Below, in pieces: positions 1 through 9,529 of a stretch of DNA of 64,000 nucleotides. The translations under genes were made by a program, and so were the position numbers. The notes under the pieces are model-generated. The model was not told where the DNA came from. It did no database searches and saw nothing but the letters and a program-made list of their open reading frames with translations. Source of the DNA: Akkermansia muciniphila (GTDB lineage: Bacteria > Pseudomonadota > Gammaproteobacteria > Burkholderiales > Burkholderiaceae_C); assembly GCA_943331105.2 (NCBI GenBank), contig CALQKH020000003.1, forward strand, positions 62,001 through 126,000. Direction: 5' to 3'. Position 1 is the stretch's first letter; each line of letters starts with the position of its first letter.

Positions 1-51
1 AGGGTGGTTTTGGCAAGACTTTCATTTGCCCCAGAAACCGGTCGACTGAAG

Positions 52-59
52 TGTATACA
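52..59. promoter_or_regulatory. Possible GntR/FadR-type operator
   Basis: The perfect palindrome TGTATACA lies about 80 bp upstream of the chosen GntR start. FadR-subfamily GntR proteins typically recognise short GT-N-AC dyads, so this could be an autoregulatory site for the purine operon. The link is inferred only from position and motif shape. Bases 1-137 hold no other gene that I can support. Confidence 0.35.
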
Positions 60-137
60 ATTTTGCATTTGATGGCTATGATTGACGCCAACAGCATAAA
101 AACACTTGGGTGTCGCCACCCAAAGGGACTGCGAGAC

Positions 138-803
138 ATGGAAATTTCCACCACACACCACATCGTCGAATCGCTGACCCGTGCCATCGTGGAGCACCGG
201 CTTTTGCCTGGCTCCAAACTGGCCGAGCAAAAACTGGCCGACCATTTTGGCGTGTCGCGCACGCTGGTTCGCCAAGCGCTGTTTCAGTTGTCGCAAAACC
301 GCTTGATTCGCCTTGAGCCTGCTCGCGGTGCGTTTGTGGCGGCCCCCTCGGTCGAAGAAGCCCAACAGGTCTTTGCCGTGCGCCGCATGCTCGAGGCCGA
401 AATGACCCGCGCATTTGTGCAACAGGTCACGCCCGAACAAATCGCCTCCCTCAAAGACCACATCAAGCAAGAGCGCGAAGCGGTGACGCAGGGAGACATC
501 ACAGGACGGACCGAGTTGCTGGGCGACTTTCATGTGCGCATGGCCGAATTGATGCACAACGATGTGCTGGCTCAGGTGCTGGGTGAATTGATCTCGCGCT
601 GCGCACTGATCACGCTGATGTACCAGTCACGCAACGAAGCCGAACACTCCACAGACGAGCATGTGGCCATCGTGTCAGCGCTCGAGGCACAAGACTCTGA
701 CTTGGCCGTGCGCCTGATGCACGAACACCTGCTGCATGTTGAGGCCAGCCTGACCTTCGACCGCAAAGTCCCCACCCACGACATTTCTCTGGCCCTGGCC
801 TGA
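138..803 (+). CDS. GntR-family regulator, FadR/FCD subfamily
   Basis: Predicted transcriptional regulator of 221 aa. An N-terminal winged helix-turn-helix (about residues 5-70, including SRTLVRQALFQLSQNRLI) is followed by an all-helical FCD ligand-binding domain rich in His and Glu (about 80-205). The reading frame stays open to position 51, but ATG 138 begins exactly at the usual family N-terminus and has an AAGGGA stretch about 10 bp upstream, so it is preferred. The gene sits 18 bp ahead of puuE and is co-directional with it, so it probably controls the allantoin/urate operon. The effector, perhaps a ureide, is unknown. Confidence 0.9.
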   Translation: MEISTTHHIVESLTRAIVEHRLLPGSKLAEQKLADHFGVSRTLVRQALFQLSQNRLIRLEPARGAFVAAPSVEEAQQVFAVRRMLEAEMTRAFVQQVTPEQIASLKDHIKQEREAVTQGDITGRTELLGDFHVRMAELMHNDVLAQVLGELISRCALITLMYQSRNEAEHSTDEHVAIVSALEAQDSDLAVRLMHEHLLHVEASLTFDRKVPTHDISLALA

Positions 804-821
804 ACTTTTGGATTGAACGCC

Positions 822-1772
822 ATGAGCACTTACGACAGCACCCTGCCCTACCCCCGCGACCTTCAGGGCTACGGCCGCCATGTGCCGCACGCCCAATGGC
901 CCAGCGGCGCCCGCATCGCGGTGCAATTTGTCTTGAATTACGAAGAGGGTGGCGAAAACTCGGTGCTGCACGGTGATGCGGGCTCCGAGCAGTTTTTGTC
1001 CGAGATGTTCAACCCCGCGTCCTTCCCCGAGCGGCACATCAGCATGGAAGGTATCTACGAATACGGTTCACGGGCCGGTGTCTGGCGCATCTTGCGCGAG
1101 TTTGAAAAGCGCGGCCTGCCGCTCACTGTTTTTGGCGTGGCCACCGCGCTGCAAAAACACCCTGAATTGACCGCCGCCTTCCAGGAACTGGGCTACGACA
1201 TCGCCTGCCACGGCCTCAAATGGATCCATTACCAAAATATCGATGAAGCCACCGAACGCGCCCACATGGCCGAGGCGATGGCCATCATTCAGAAGCTGAC
1301 CGGTGAACGCTCTCTGGGCTGGTACACCGGGCGCGACAGCCCCAACACCCGCCGCTTGGTGGCCGACTTTGGCGGCTTTGAATACGACAGCGACTACTAC
1401 GGTGACGACCTGCCGTTCTGGATGAAAGTGCGCAAAAGTGATGGCAGCGATGCACCGCAACTGATCGTGCCCTATACCCTCGACTGCAACGACATGCGCT
1501 TTGCTCTGCCCCAGGGTTATTCGCATGCCGACCCGTTCTTTCAGTACATGAAAGACACCTTTGACGCGCTGTATGCAGAAGGTGACCCGAGTGGTGACAA
1601 CGCGCCCAAAATGATGAGCATCGGCATGCACTGCCGACTGCTCGGCCGCCCGGGACGCATCACGGCGCTGCAACGCTTTTTGGACCACATCCAGTCACAC
1701 GACAAGGTGTGGGTGGCCAGACGCATTGACATCGCACGGCACTGGAAAGCCACTCACCCCTACCAGGATTGA
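822..1772 (+). CDS. puuE: Allantoinase PuuE (polysaccharide-deacetylase fold)
   Basis: 316-aa protein of the PuuE type. In this family the enzyme hydrolyses allantoin to allantoate and is unrelated to the amidohydrolase-type allantoinase. Signature stretches visible are FVLNYEEGGENSVLHGD near the N-terminus, YTGRDSPNTRRLV in the middle and ARRIDIARHW at the C-terminus. A TTG lies three codons upstream in frame, but ATG 822 fits better. The stop codon is 2 bp before the ATG of the next gene, which encodes the following step, allantoate hydrolysis. No uricase or HIU hydrolase gene is in the window, so the upper pathway must be elsewhere. Confidence 0.93.
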   Translation: MSTYDSTLPYPRDLQGYGRHVPHAQWPSGARIAVQFVLNYEEGGENSVLHGDAGSEQFLSEMFNPASFPERHISMEGIYEYGSRAGVWRILREFEKRGLPLTVFGVATALQKHPELTAAFQELGYDIACHGLKWIHYQNIDEATERAHMAEAMAIIQKLTGERSLGWYTGRDSPNTRRLVADFGGFEYDSDYYGDDLPFWMKVRKSDGSDAPQLIVPYTLDCNDMRFALPQGYSHADPFFQYMKDTFDALYAEGDPSGDNAPKMMSIGMHCRLLGRPGRITALQRFLDHIQSHDKVWVARRIDIARHWKATHPYQD

Positions 1773-1774
1773 AC

Positions 1775-3550
1775 ATGCCCTTGACCTTGGAACAACTCAA
1801 CCACGCATCCGCAGCACAGGCGGCGCAGATGCTCGACGGCTTGTACGAGCATTCGCCCTGGATTGCCGAGCGGGCGCTGAACGAACGCCCCTTCGCATCG
1901 CTGGCCCACCTCAAGCACGCCATGTGTGAAGTGCTGGCACACGCTGGACGCGACGCGCAGCTGGGCCTGATCCGCGCTCACCCGGAATTGGCGGGCAAGG
2001 CCATGGTCAGCAAGTCGCTCACGGCCGAATCGACGAACGAGCAAACCAAGGCGGGCCTGACCGACTGCACGCCCGAAGAGTTCGCCAAAATTCAAAAGCT
2101 CAACGCCGACTACAACACCAAGTTTGGCTGGCCCTTCATTTTGGCCGTGCGCGGTCCGCGGGGCTTAGGCTTGAGCAAAAAACAGATCATCGATGCCTTT
2201 GAACGCCGTCTGTTCGGCCATCCCGACATGGAGTTGCAAGAGTGCCTGCGCAACATCCACCGCATCGCCGAAATCCGCCTGAACGACAAGTTTGGCGTAG
2301 AGCCCACACTGGGCCACAGGGTCTGGGACTGGCAAGAACAACTCGCGCAACACTCCGACCCCGGCTTTGCCGAGTTGGGCCAACTCACCGTGACTTACCT
2401 GACCGACGCGCACCGCGCCTGCGCCCAGCGGATCACACAAAACATGCGCGACTGCGGCTTTGACGAGGTCTACACCGACGCCGTGGGCAACGTGGTGGGC
2501 CGCTACCACCCGGCCACCGCAGGCGGCAAATACTTGATGACGGGCAGCCACTACGACACTGTGCGCAACGGCGGCAAGTACGACGGGCGCCTGGGCATTT
2601 TTGTGCCCATGGCCTGTGTGCAGCAGTTGCACCAGCATGGCAAGCGCTTGCCCTTTGGCGTCGAGGTCGTCGCTTTTGCAGAAGAAGAAGGCCAGCGCTA
2701 TAAAGCTACATTCCTCGGCTCGGGCGCGCTCATTGGCCAGTTCAACCCCGCTTGGTTGGACCAGCAAGATGCCGACGGCATCACCATGCGTGCGGCCATG
2801 CAACACGCGGGCTTGAACATCGACGACATCCCCAAAATCCAGCGCGACCCGGCGCAGTATTTGGGCTTTATCGAAGTGCACATCGAACAAGGCCCGGTGC
2901 TCAACGAAGTGAACATCCCGCTCGGCGTGGTCACCTCTATCAACGGCGGCGTGCGCTACCAGTGCGAGATGATCGGCACCGCCAGCCATGCGGGCACCAC
3001 GCCCATGAACCGCCGCCGTGATGCGGCCTGCGCCGTGGCAGAACTGGCGCTTTACATGGAGCAACGCGCGACCCAAGACGGTGACAGCGTCGCCACCATA
3101 GGGCAGCTGCAAGTACCCAACGGCTCCATCAACGTGGTGCCCGGCCGCTGCCTCTTCAGCCTGGACATGCGCGCCCCCACAGACGCGCAGCGCGACGCGC
3201 TGGTCGCCGACATCTTGGCGCAAATGCACGCCATTGCCGAGCGCCGTGGCGTGCGCGTGAAAGCGGAGCTGACCATGAGCGCCGCAGCCGCCCCCAGCGC
3301 CCCCGAATGGCAAGCCCGTTGGGAACGTGCGGTGATTGCCTTGGGCGTGCCGCTGTTCAAGTTGCCCAGCGGCGCTGGCCACGACGCGATGAAGCTGCAC
3401 GAAGTCATGCCGCAAGCCATGCTGTTTGTGCGCGGCGAAAACGGGGGCATCAGCCACAACCCACGCGAATCGACCACCAGCGACGACATGCAACTGTGTG
3501 TCGACGCCTTCACCCATGTTTTGAACCAACTCTCTCAGGAACTGTCATGA
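1775..3550 (+). CDS. Fusion: OHCU decarboxylase (UraD) - allantoate amidohydrolase (AllC)
   Basis: One 591-aa polypeptide carrying two steps of ureide breakdown. Residues 1 to about 170 are an OHCU decarboxylase, which makes S-allantoin, with the HPELAG motif (catalytic His69) and NADYNTKFGWPF. Residues from about 185 to 590 are an M20/Zn-dependent carbamoylase with GSHYDTV (His259, Asp261), the metal-binding EEEGQRY, HIEQGPVLN and SGAGHDAM. The reading frame is continuous, with no break at the junction. The start is ATG 1775, since the extra residues upstream come from a TTG. The stop overlaps the next start (ATGA). The two fused activities flank the PuuE step of the same pathway. Confidence 0.93.
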   Translation: MPLTLEQLNHASAAQAAQMLDGLYEHSPWIAERALNERPFASLAHLKHAMCEVLAHAGRDAQLGLIRAHPELAGKAMVSKSLTAESTNEQTKAGLTDCTPEEFAKIQKLNADYNTKFGWPFILAVRGPRGLGLSKKQIIDAFERRLFGHPDMELQECLRNIHRIAEIRLNDKFGVEPTLGHRVWDWQEQLAQHSDPGFAELGQLTVTYLTDAHRACAQRITQNMRDCGFDEVYTDAVGNVVGRYHPATAGGKYLMTGSHYDTVRNGGKYDGRLGIFVPMACVQQLHQHGKRLPFGVEVVAFAEEEGQRYKATFLGSGALIGQFNPAWLDQQDADGITMRAAMQHAGLNIDDIPKIQRDPAQYLGFIEVHIEQGPVLNEVNIPLGVVTSINGGVRYQCEMIGTASHAGTTPMNRRRDAACAVAELALYMEQRATQDGDSVATIGQLQVPNGSINVVPGRCLFSLDMRAPTDAQRDALVADILAQMHAIAERRGVRVKAELTMSAAAAPSAPEWQARWERAVIALGVPLFKLPSGAGHDAMKLHEVMPQAMLFVRGENGGISHNPRESTTSDDMQLCVDAFTHVLNQLSQELS

Positions 3551-4800
3551 GCGTTACCGCCCAACAATACCAACAACTCGACGCCTGGATCGACGCGCAC
3601 TTTGACGAGCAGGTCAAGTTCATGCAAGCGCTGGTGCAAGTGCCCACCGACACCCCACCCGGCAACAACGCACCCCACGCCGAGCGCACCGCCGAGCTGC
3701 TGGCCCCCATGGGCTTTGTCGCAGAAAAGCACCCAGTGCCCGCCTCCGAAGTCAAAGCCTACGGCCTGGAGTCGGTCACCAACCTGATCGTGCGCCGCCA
3801 ATATGGCGAAGGCAAAACCATTGCCCTGAACGCCCATGGTGACGTGGTACCCCCCGGCGAAGGCTGGACCCACCCGCCCTACGGCGGCGAGATCCACAAC
3901 GGCGCCATGTACGGCCGTGCCACTGCGGTGAGCAAGTGCGACTTTTCCACCTTCACATTTGCCACACGGGCACTCGAGTCATTGAAGGCTCCGCTCAAAG
4001 GCGGCGTGGAATTGCACTTCACTTATGACGAAGAGTTTGGCGGCGAAATGGGCCCCGGCTGGCTGCTGGCCAAGGGCCTGACCAAGCCTGACCTGATGAT
4101 CGCGGCAGGCTTCAGCTACCAGGTGGTCACCGCGCACAACGGCTGCCTGCAGATGGAAGTCACCGTGCAAGGCGAGATGTCGCACGCCGCCATCCCTGAC
4201 AGCGGCACCGACGCACTGCAAGGCGCGGTGCACATTCTGAACGCCCTGCTCGCGCTCAACACGCAATACCTGAAGGTCACGTCCAAGGTCGAGGGCATCA
4301 GCCACCCCTATCTGAACGTGGGCCTGATCGAAGGCGGCACCAACACCAACGTGGTGCCCGGCAAAGTCAGCTTCAAGCTCGACCGCCGCATGATCCCCGA
4401 AGAGAACCCGGCCGAAGTGGAGGCGTCCATCCGCCAAACCATTGCCGATGCGGCGGCCAGCTTCAAGCCCCCACGCGGTGGCCATGTGCTGAAAGTGGAT
4501 GTGCGCCGCATGCTGCTGGCCAACGCCATGAAACCCCTGCCCGGCAATAAGCCACTGGTGGACGCGATTCAGAAACACGGCGGTGAGGTTTTTGGTGAGC
4601 CCATCCCCGCCATCGGCACACCGCTCTACACCGACGTGCGCCTGTACGTGGAGCGCGGCATCCCCGGCGTGATCTACGGCGCAGGCCCGCGCACTGTGCT
4701 CGAATCCAACGCCAAACGTGCCGACGAGCATGTGCAGCTCGATGACCTGCGCCGGGCGACCAAGGTGGTGGCGCGGACCTTGCTGGATTTGCTCAGCTGA
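3547..4800 (+). CDS. M20-family hydrolase (ArgE/DapE-like) with altered metal site
   Basis: 417-aa M20 peptidase/deacylase homologue, translationally coupled to the preceding gene through an ATGA overlap. An upstream in-frame extension to 3307 is out-of-frame coding of the neighbour and is rejected. First metal motif is HGD (His97, Asp99) and the Glu-Glu pair is at 162-163 in YDEEFGGE. At the usual bridging-Asp motif (D-x-K-G) the sequence reads GRATAVSK, putting Val128 where Asp is expected. The substrate is unknown. Operon context suggests a ureide- or purine-derived amide, but this is inference. Confidence 0.8.
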   Translation: MSVTAQQYQQLDAWIDAHFDEQVKFMQALVQVPTDTPPGNNAPHAERTAELLAPMGFVAEKHPVPASEVKAYGLESVTNLIVRRQYGEGKTIALNAHGDVVPPGEGWTHPPYGGEIHNGAMYGRATAVSKCDFSTFTFATRALESLKAPLKGGVELHFTYDEEFGGEMGPGWLLAKGLTKPDLMIAAGFSYQVVTAHNGCLQMEVTVQGEMSHAAIPDSGTDALQGAVHILNALLALNTQYLKVTSKVEGISHPYLNVGLIEGGTNTNVVPGKVSFKLDRRMIPEENPAEVEASIRQTIADAAASFKPPRGGHVLKVDVRRMLLANAMKPLPGNKPLVDAIQKHGGEVFGEPIPAIGTPLYTDVRLYVERGIPGVIYGAGPRTVLESNAKRADEHVQLDDLRRATKVVARTLLDLLS

Positions 4801-4848
4801 TATCTGACCTGGCAGGCCCCAACCGGGCCTGCTGACCAAACGGCTGCA

Positions 4849-7017
4849 TCAATACACCGGCTGATGCTGCTTGAGGGTCGCCATCACATCGGCTGTCAGA
4901 ACAAAACCTGCGCCATAGTTCGCGGCCAGTTCACCGCAACGCTTGGCAAACGCATCCACGCCTTGGCCATAGATGAACTGCAGCGCACCACCCGTCCATG
5001 CCGGAAAGCCGATGCCGAAGATCGAACCGATGTTGCCGTCGTGCACCGAGGTCAGCACGCCTTCTTGCAGGCAGCGGGCGGTCTCCACGGCTTGGCGGTA
5101 CAGCAGACGGTCTTTGATGTCTTGCTGGCTGTAGGCCACATCCGCTTTTTCAAAGCGGGTTTTCAGTTCAGGCCACAGCACTTTCTTTTGGCCAGCGGGG
5201 TAGTCGTAAAAACCACCGCCTGCGGCGCGGCCGGGGCGTTTCAGTTCTTTGACCATGCGCTCGACCAGCAGTTCGCCGGGGGTGGCATGGTGGGTTTTCC
5301 CTTCTTTGGAGAAGTCTTCGCGGGTTTGGTCCAGCACATGGACTGACAGCGATAGCGCCGTTTCGTCCAACACCGCCAACGGCCCCACAGGCATGCCCAC
5401 TTGCATGGCCAGGTTCTCGATCACGGGCGCGGGGATGCCCTCGCCCAGCATGGCCGCGCCTTCCATCACAAAGGTGCCAAAGGTGCGGCTGGTGTAAAAG
5501 CCACGCGAGTCGTTCACCACAATCGGCAACTTGCCCAGCGCCTGCACGTAGTCGTACGCACGCGCAATCGTCTCGTCGTCGGTTTGCGAGCCGCGAATGA
5601 TCTCCACCAGCTGCATCTTGTCCACAGGGCTGAAGAAGTGGATGCCCACGAATTTCTCGGGCTTGGCGCTGGCCGTGGCCAGGCCGCTGATGGGCAAGGT
5701 AGAAGTGTTGCTGGCAAAGAAGCCACCTTCGGCCAACAAGGGCTCGGCCTCTTGCGTGACACGGGCTTTGAGTTCGCGGTTTTCAAACACGGCTTCGATG
5801 ATCAGGTCGCAGCCCTTGAGGTCTGCGGCGCTGGCCGTGGGCTGGATGAGTGACAACAAGGCCGCTTGTTTGTCTGCCACCATGCGGCCTTTGTCCACAC
5901 GCTGTTGGGTGAGCTTGTGGCTGTAGGCCTTGCCTTTTTCGGCGGCTTCCATACTCACGTCTTTGAGAACCGTGGCGATGCCCCGGTTGGCTTGTGAATA
6001 CGCGATGCCCGAACCCATCATGCCCGCGCCCAAGATGCCCACTTTTTGGGGCTTGTAGCGCGGTGCAGCCTTGGGGCGGCTTTGGCCGCCCTTGATGCTG
6101 TTCATGTTGAAGAAGAAGGTGTTGATCATGTTGCGCGCCACCTGGCTGGTCATCAGGCCTGCGAGGTAACGGCTTTCGATGCGCATGGCGGTGTCAAAGT
6201 CCACCATCGCGCCTTCAACCATGGCGGCCAGCGCCGCTTCGGGCGCGGGGTAAAGGCCGCGTGTTTTTTGCTTGAGCACAGCCGGGGCCACACTCAGCAT
6301 GCCCGCGATCTTGGGGTTGCTGGGCGTGCCGCCGGGCATTTTGTAGTCTTTGCGGTCCCACAGGTGTTGGGCCGCTTCGGGCTGGCCTTGGCTTGCCGCA
6401 ATGTGCGCCAGAGCGCTTGGGCGCAACTGGTCGTCGCTGGCCACGATCTCGTGCACCAAGCCCAGTTTTTGCGCTTCTTCGGGGCCAAAGAGTTGGCTTT
6501 CCAGCACATAGGGCTGCGCCGCCAGGAGGCCCAGCTGGCGCGTCATTTTGGTGATGCCGCCGCCACCGGGGATCAAGCCCAGCGTGACTTCGGGCAGGCC
6601 AAACTGCGTTTTGGGGTTCGCGGTGGCGATTCGGTGGTGGCCGATCAGCGCCACTTCCCAGCCGCCACCCAGCGCCGTGCCATTGAGACAGCTGACCACC
6701 GGCACGCCCAGCGTCTCGATGGTACGAAAAGCTTTCTTGATGCCTTCGATCTCCACAAAGACACGCGGGCCGTCCGAGGCTTGCGAGCGCATGACCCCCT
6801 TGAGGTCGGCCCCTGCAAAAAAGGTGGACTTGGCCGAGGCCAAGATGACGCCCTTGATCTGGGCTTTGTCTTTGAGGACTTGCTCGGCCGCCTGGGCCAA
6901 GTCGGCCTGCCATTGCAGGCACATGGTGTTGACCGGCGAACCCTGCTCGTCAAAGGTGATGGTGGCGATGCCGTCCGCCAGTTCGTAGCGCAGTGTTTTC
7001 AAAATGATGGTGCTCAT
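4849..7017 (-). CDS. 3-hydroxyacyl-CoA dehydrogenase / enoyl-CoA hydratase (FadB/FadJ-type)
   Basis: 722-aa bifunctional beta-oxidation enzyme. Residues 1-190 form a crotonase domain with oxyanion loop GTALGGGWE (Glu120) and LPEVTLG (Glu143). A Rossmann NAD-binding motif GILGAGMMGSG lies at about 328-337, followed by two 3HCDH domains. ATG 7017 is preferred over the upstream open frame because it follows an AAGAGC stretch and begins at the family N-terminus. It lies 16 bp downstream of the thiolase gene, so the two form an operon for hydration, dehydrogenation and thiolysis of acyl-CoA. It may serve terpenoid-derived acyl-CoAs given the divergent atu-like operon. Confidence 0.92.
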   Translation of the reverse strand: MSTIILKTLRYELADGIATITFDEQGSPVNTMCLQWQADLAQAAEQVLKDKAQIKGVILASAKSTFFAGADLKGVMRSQASDGPRVFVEIEGIKKAFRTIETLGVPVVSCLNGTALGGGWEVALIGHHRIATANPKTQFGLPEVTLGLIPGGGGITKMTRQLGLLAAQPYVLESQLFGPEEAQKLGLVHEIVASDDQLRPSALAHIAASQGQPEAAQHLWDRKDYKMPGGTPSNPKIAGMLSVAPAVLKQKTRGLYPAPEAALAAMVEGAMVDFDTAMRIESRYLAGLMTSQVARNMINTFFFNMNSIKGGQSRPKAAPRYKPQKVGILGAGMMGSGIAYSQANRGIATVLKDVSMEAAEKGKAYSHKLTQQRVDKGRMVADKQAALLSLIQPTASAADLKGCDLIIEAVFENRELKARVTQEAEPLLAEGGFFASNTSTLPISGLATASAKPEKFVGIHFFSPVDKMQLVEIIRGSQTDDETIARAYDYVQALGKLPIVVNDSRGFYTSRTFGTFVMEGAAMLGEGIPAPVIENLAMQVGMPVGPLAVLDETALSLSVHVLDQTREDFSKEGKTHHATPGELLVERMVKELKRPGRAAGGGFYDYPAGQKKVLWPELKTRFEKADVAYSQQDIKDRLLYRQAVETARCLQEGVLTSVHDGNIGSIFGIGFPAWTGGALQFIYGQGVDAFAKRCGELAANYGAGFVLTADVMATLKQHQPVY

Positions 7018-7033
7018 GGTGCTCTTTCCCCGG

Positions 7034-8239
7034 TCAAACGCGTTCAACGATGGTGGCAATGCCCATGCCACCGCCCACACACAAAGTGGCCAAGCCGTAG
7101 CGCAACTTGCGGCGGTGCAGCTCGTCGATCAGGATGCCCAAAATCATCGCGCCCGTGGCCCCCAGCGGGTGGCCCATGGCAATCGCGCCGCCGTTCACAT
7201 TCACCTTGTCGTGCGGCACATGCATCTCTTGCATGAACTTCATCGGCACGGCAGCAAAAGCTTCGTTCACTTCGAACAAATCGATCTGGTCAATCGTGAG
7301 GCCCGCTTTGGCCAAGGCCTTGCGCGCAGCCGGCATCGGGCCGGTGAGCATGATGGTCGGGTCAGCCCCCGACAAAGCCACCGACACGATGCGGGCGCGG
7401 GGTGTCAGGCCATGCGTTTTGCCCGCGGCCTCAGAGCCGATCAGCACCGCCGCTGCGCCGTCCACGATGCCAGACGAGTTGCCCGCGTGGTGCACATGGT
7501 GGATGCGCTCGACCTGTGGGTAGCGCTGCAAGGCCACCGCGTCAAAGCCCATGGCGCCGAGTTGTTCAAACGAAGCCTTGAGGCCGCCCAGTGTTTCCAC
7601 CGTGGTGCTGGGTTTGATGAATTCGTCTTGCGCCAGGATGACCTGGCCCAGCTTGTCTTTGACCGGCACGACCGAGCCATCGAAGTAACCCGCCGCACGC
7701 GCTGCCGTGGCGCGCTTTTGCGACTCGACCGCGAAGGCGTCCACATCGAGGCGTGTGAAGCCGCTCATGGTGGCAATCAGGTCGGCGCCAATGCCTTGCG
7801 GCACAAACAGCGTGGCGCTGTTGGTCTCGGGGTCTTGTGCCCAGGCCCCGCCGTCCGCACCAATCGGCACGCGGCTCATGCTCTCCAGGCCCCCGGCCAC
7901 CACCAGGTCTTCCCAGCCGCTGCGCACCTTCATGGCGGCGGTGTTGACCGCCTCCAGGCCTGAGGCGCAAAAACGGTTGAGCTGCACACCCGAGCAGCGC
8001 CAGTCCCAACCGGCCGCCAGCGCCGCCACTTTGGGGATGACCGAGCCCTGCTCGCCAATCGGCGAGACCACGCCCATGACCACGTCGTCCACCGCAGCGG
8101 TGTCGAACTGGTTGCGGCTTTGCAGCTCACGCAACACGCCTGAGAGCAGGCTGATGGGTTTGACTTCGTGCAGGCTGCCGTCTTTTTTGCCTTTGCCACG
8201 CGGTGTGCGTATGGCGTCATAAACAAATGCTTCGCTCAT
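7034..8239 (-). CDS. Acetyl-CoA C-acyltransferase (thiolase)
   Basis: 401-aa thiolase. The nucleophilic Cys91 lies in NRFCASG. The C-terminal catalytic elements are [16 protein letters not shown] (His) and CVGGGMG (Cys). The start ATG 8239 follows a good CAGGAG ribosome-binding site. It is the first gene of a two-gene operon with the FadB/FadJ-type protein, diverging from the acyl-CoA dehydrogenase at 8362. The chain-length preference cannot be read from the sequence. Confidence 0.93.
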   Translation of the reverse strand: MSEAFVYDAIRTPRGKGKKDGSLHEVKPISLLSGVLRELQSRNQFDTAAVDDVVMGVVSPIGEQGSVIPKVAALAAGWDWRCSGVQLNRFCASGLEAVNTAAMKVRSGWEDLVVAGGLESMSRVPIGADGGAWAQDPETNSATLFVPQGIGADLIATMSGFTRLDVDAFAVESQKRATAARAAGYFDGSVVPVKDKLGQVILAQDEFIKPSTTVETLGGLKASFEQLGAMGFDAVALQRYPQVERIHHVHHAGNSSGIVDGAAAVLIGSEAAGKTHGLTPRARIVSVALSGADPTIMLTGPMPAARKALAKAGLTIDQIDLFEVNEAFAAVPMKFMQEMHVPHDKVNVNGGAIAMGHPLGATGAMILGILIDELHRRKLRYGLATLCVGGGMGIATIVERV

Positions 8240-8361
8240 GCTGTCTCCTGGGGGTCATCAGGGGGTTTGCCCTGTGTTGCGGGGGTTTTTAAACAGTATA
8301 GACTTTTACCAAGCAAACGCTTTGTATAAATCCTCCCTCTTCAGTCCAACAGGTGACACCC
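8240..8361. promoter_or_regulatory. Divergent promoter region, thiolase vs acyl-CoA dehydrogenase/atu operon
   Basis: This 122-bp intergenic space must hold promoters for both divergent operons. It contains an A+T-rich core (8290-8335) and a short dyad AAGC-AAAC-GCTT at 8311-8322, which could be an operator for the TetR protein encoded in the rightward operon. AGGTGA at 8351-8356 is the ribosome-binding site for ATG 8362. The operator role is inferred. Confidence 0.45.
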
Positions 8362-9525
8362 ATGATCGAACGCACACTTTTCAACGCCGATCACGAAGCT
8401 TTTCGCGACAGCTTTCGCCGCTTCATGGACAAGGAAATAGCCCCCCACCACGACGCCTGGGAAGAGCAAGGTTATGTGGACCGCGCGGTGTGGGACAAAG
8501 CCGGTGAAAACGGCTTTTTGTGCATGACCTTGCCCGAGGCCTATGGCGGTTCAGACGCCGACAAGCTGTATTCGGTGGTGCAGATGGAGGAACTCTCACG
8601 CGCAGGCTTTTCGGGCATTGGCTACGGCCTGCACAGCGAGATCGTCGCCCCTTACATCCTGCATTACGGCACCGAGGCGCAAAAGCAAAAATACCTGCCC
8701 AAGCTGGCCAGTGGCGAGATGGTGGGCGCGATTGCCATGAGCGAACCGGCAGCAGGCTCCGACTTGCAGGGCGTCAAAACCACCGCCCTGTTACAGCCCG
8801 ACGGCACTTACCTGATCAATGGCAGCAAGACCTTCATCACCAATGGCTGGCTCGCCGATTTGGTGATCTTGGTGGCCAAAACCGACCCGGCAGCAGGCGC
8901 CAAAGGCACCAGCTTGTTTTTGATCGAACGCGGCATGCCCGGCTTCGAAAAAGGCAAGCGCTTGAAGAAGCTGGGTCTCAAGGCACAAGACACCTCGGAG
9001 CTGTTTTTTGACAACGTCAAGGTCAGCACCGACCAGCTGCTGGGCGGCACGGCCATGCAAGGCAAGGGCTTCATTTGCCTGATGGAGCAGCTGCCTTGGG
9101 AACGCCTGCAAATCGCGATTGGTGGCATCGCTGCGGCGCAAGCGGCCATCGACTGGACGGTGCAGTACGTGAAGGACCGCAAGGTGTTTGGACAGGCGGT
9201 GGGCAATTACCAAAACACCCGCTACACCCTGGCCGAGTTGCAAACCGAGGTGCAGGTGGCGCGCGTGTTTGTGGACAAGTGCAGCGAACTGTTGCTGCAA
9301 GACAAGCTCGACACCGCCACGGCCAGCATGGCCAAGTACTGGTGCTCGGACCTGCAATGCAAGGTGATGGACGAGTGTGTGCAGCTGCACGGCGGCTACG
9401 GCTACATGTGGGAATACCCCATCACCCGCGCCTATGCCGACGCGCGCGTGCAACGCATCTATGGCGGCACCAACGAGATCATGAAAGAAGTGATCTCGCG
9501 CAGCATGGGTTTGGCAGGCCGCTGA
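8362..9525 (+). CDS. Acyl-CoA dehydrogenase, LCAD-like
   Basis: 387-aa flavoprotein dehydrogenase. FAD/substrate motifs are AMSEPAAGSDLQGV (125-138) and NGSKTFITNG. The C-terminus has IYGGTNEIMKE, with Gly where MCAD carries its catalytic Glu. A Glu (Glu247) in PWERL is placed as in long-chain and isovaleryl-CoA dehydrogenases, so it is the likely base. The gene is 4 bp upstream of the TetR gene and leads a continuous operon to 17893. It may start beta-oxidation of the products of the carboxylase branch; its substrate is uncertain. Confidence 0.9.
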   Translation: MIERTLFNADHEAFRDSFRRFMDKEIAPHHDAWEEQGYVDRAVWDKAGENGFLCMTLPEAYGGSDADKLYSVVQMEELSRAGFSGIGYGLHSEIVAPYILHYGTEAQKQKYLPKLASGEMVGAIAMSEPAAGSDLQGVKTTALLQPDGTYLINGSKTFITNGWLADLVILVAKTDPAAGAKGTSLFLIERGMPGFEKGKRLKKLGLKAQDTSELFFDNVKVSTDQLLGGTAMQGKGFICLMEQLPWERLQIAIGGIAAAQAAIDWTVQYVKDRKVFGQAVGNYQNTRYTLAELQTEVQVARVFVDKCSELLLQDKLDTATASMAKYWCSDLQCKVMDECVQLHGGYGYMWEYPITRAYADARVQRIYGGTNEIMKEVISRSMGLAGR

Positions 9526-9529
9526 TCGC

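Noticed and set aside
2165..3529. Long open frame (454 codons) on the minus strand
   Set aside because: Antisense of the UraD-AllC fusion, whose domains are unambiguous on the plus strand.
6046..7236. Long open frame (396 codons) on the plus strand
   Set aside because: Antisense of the FadB/FadJ-type gene; no recognisable domain.
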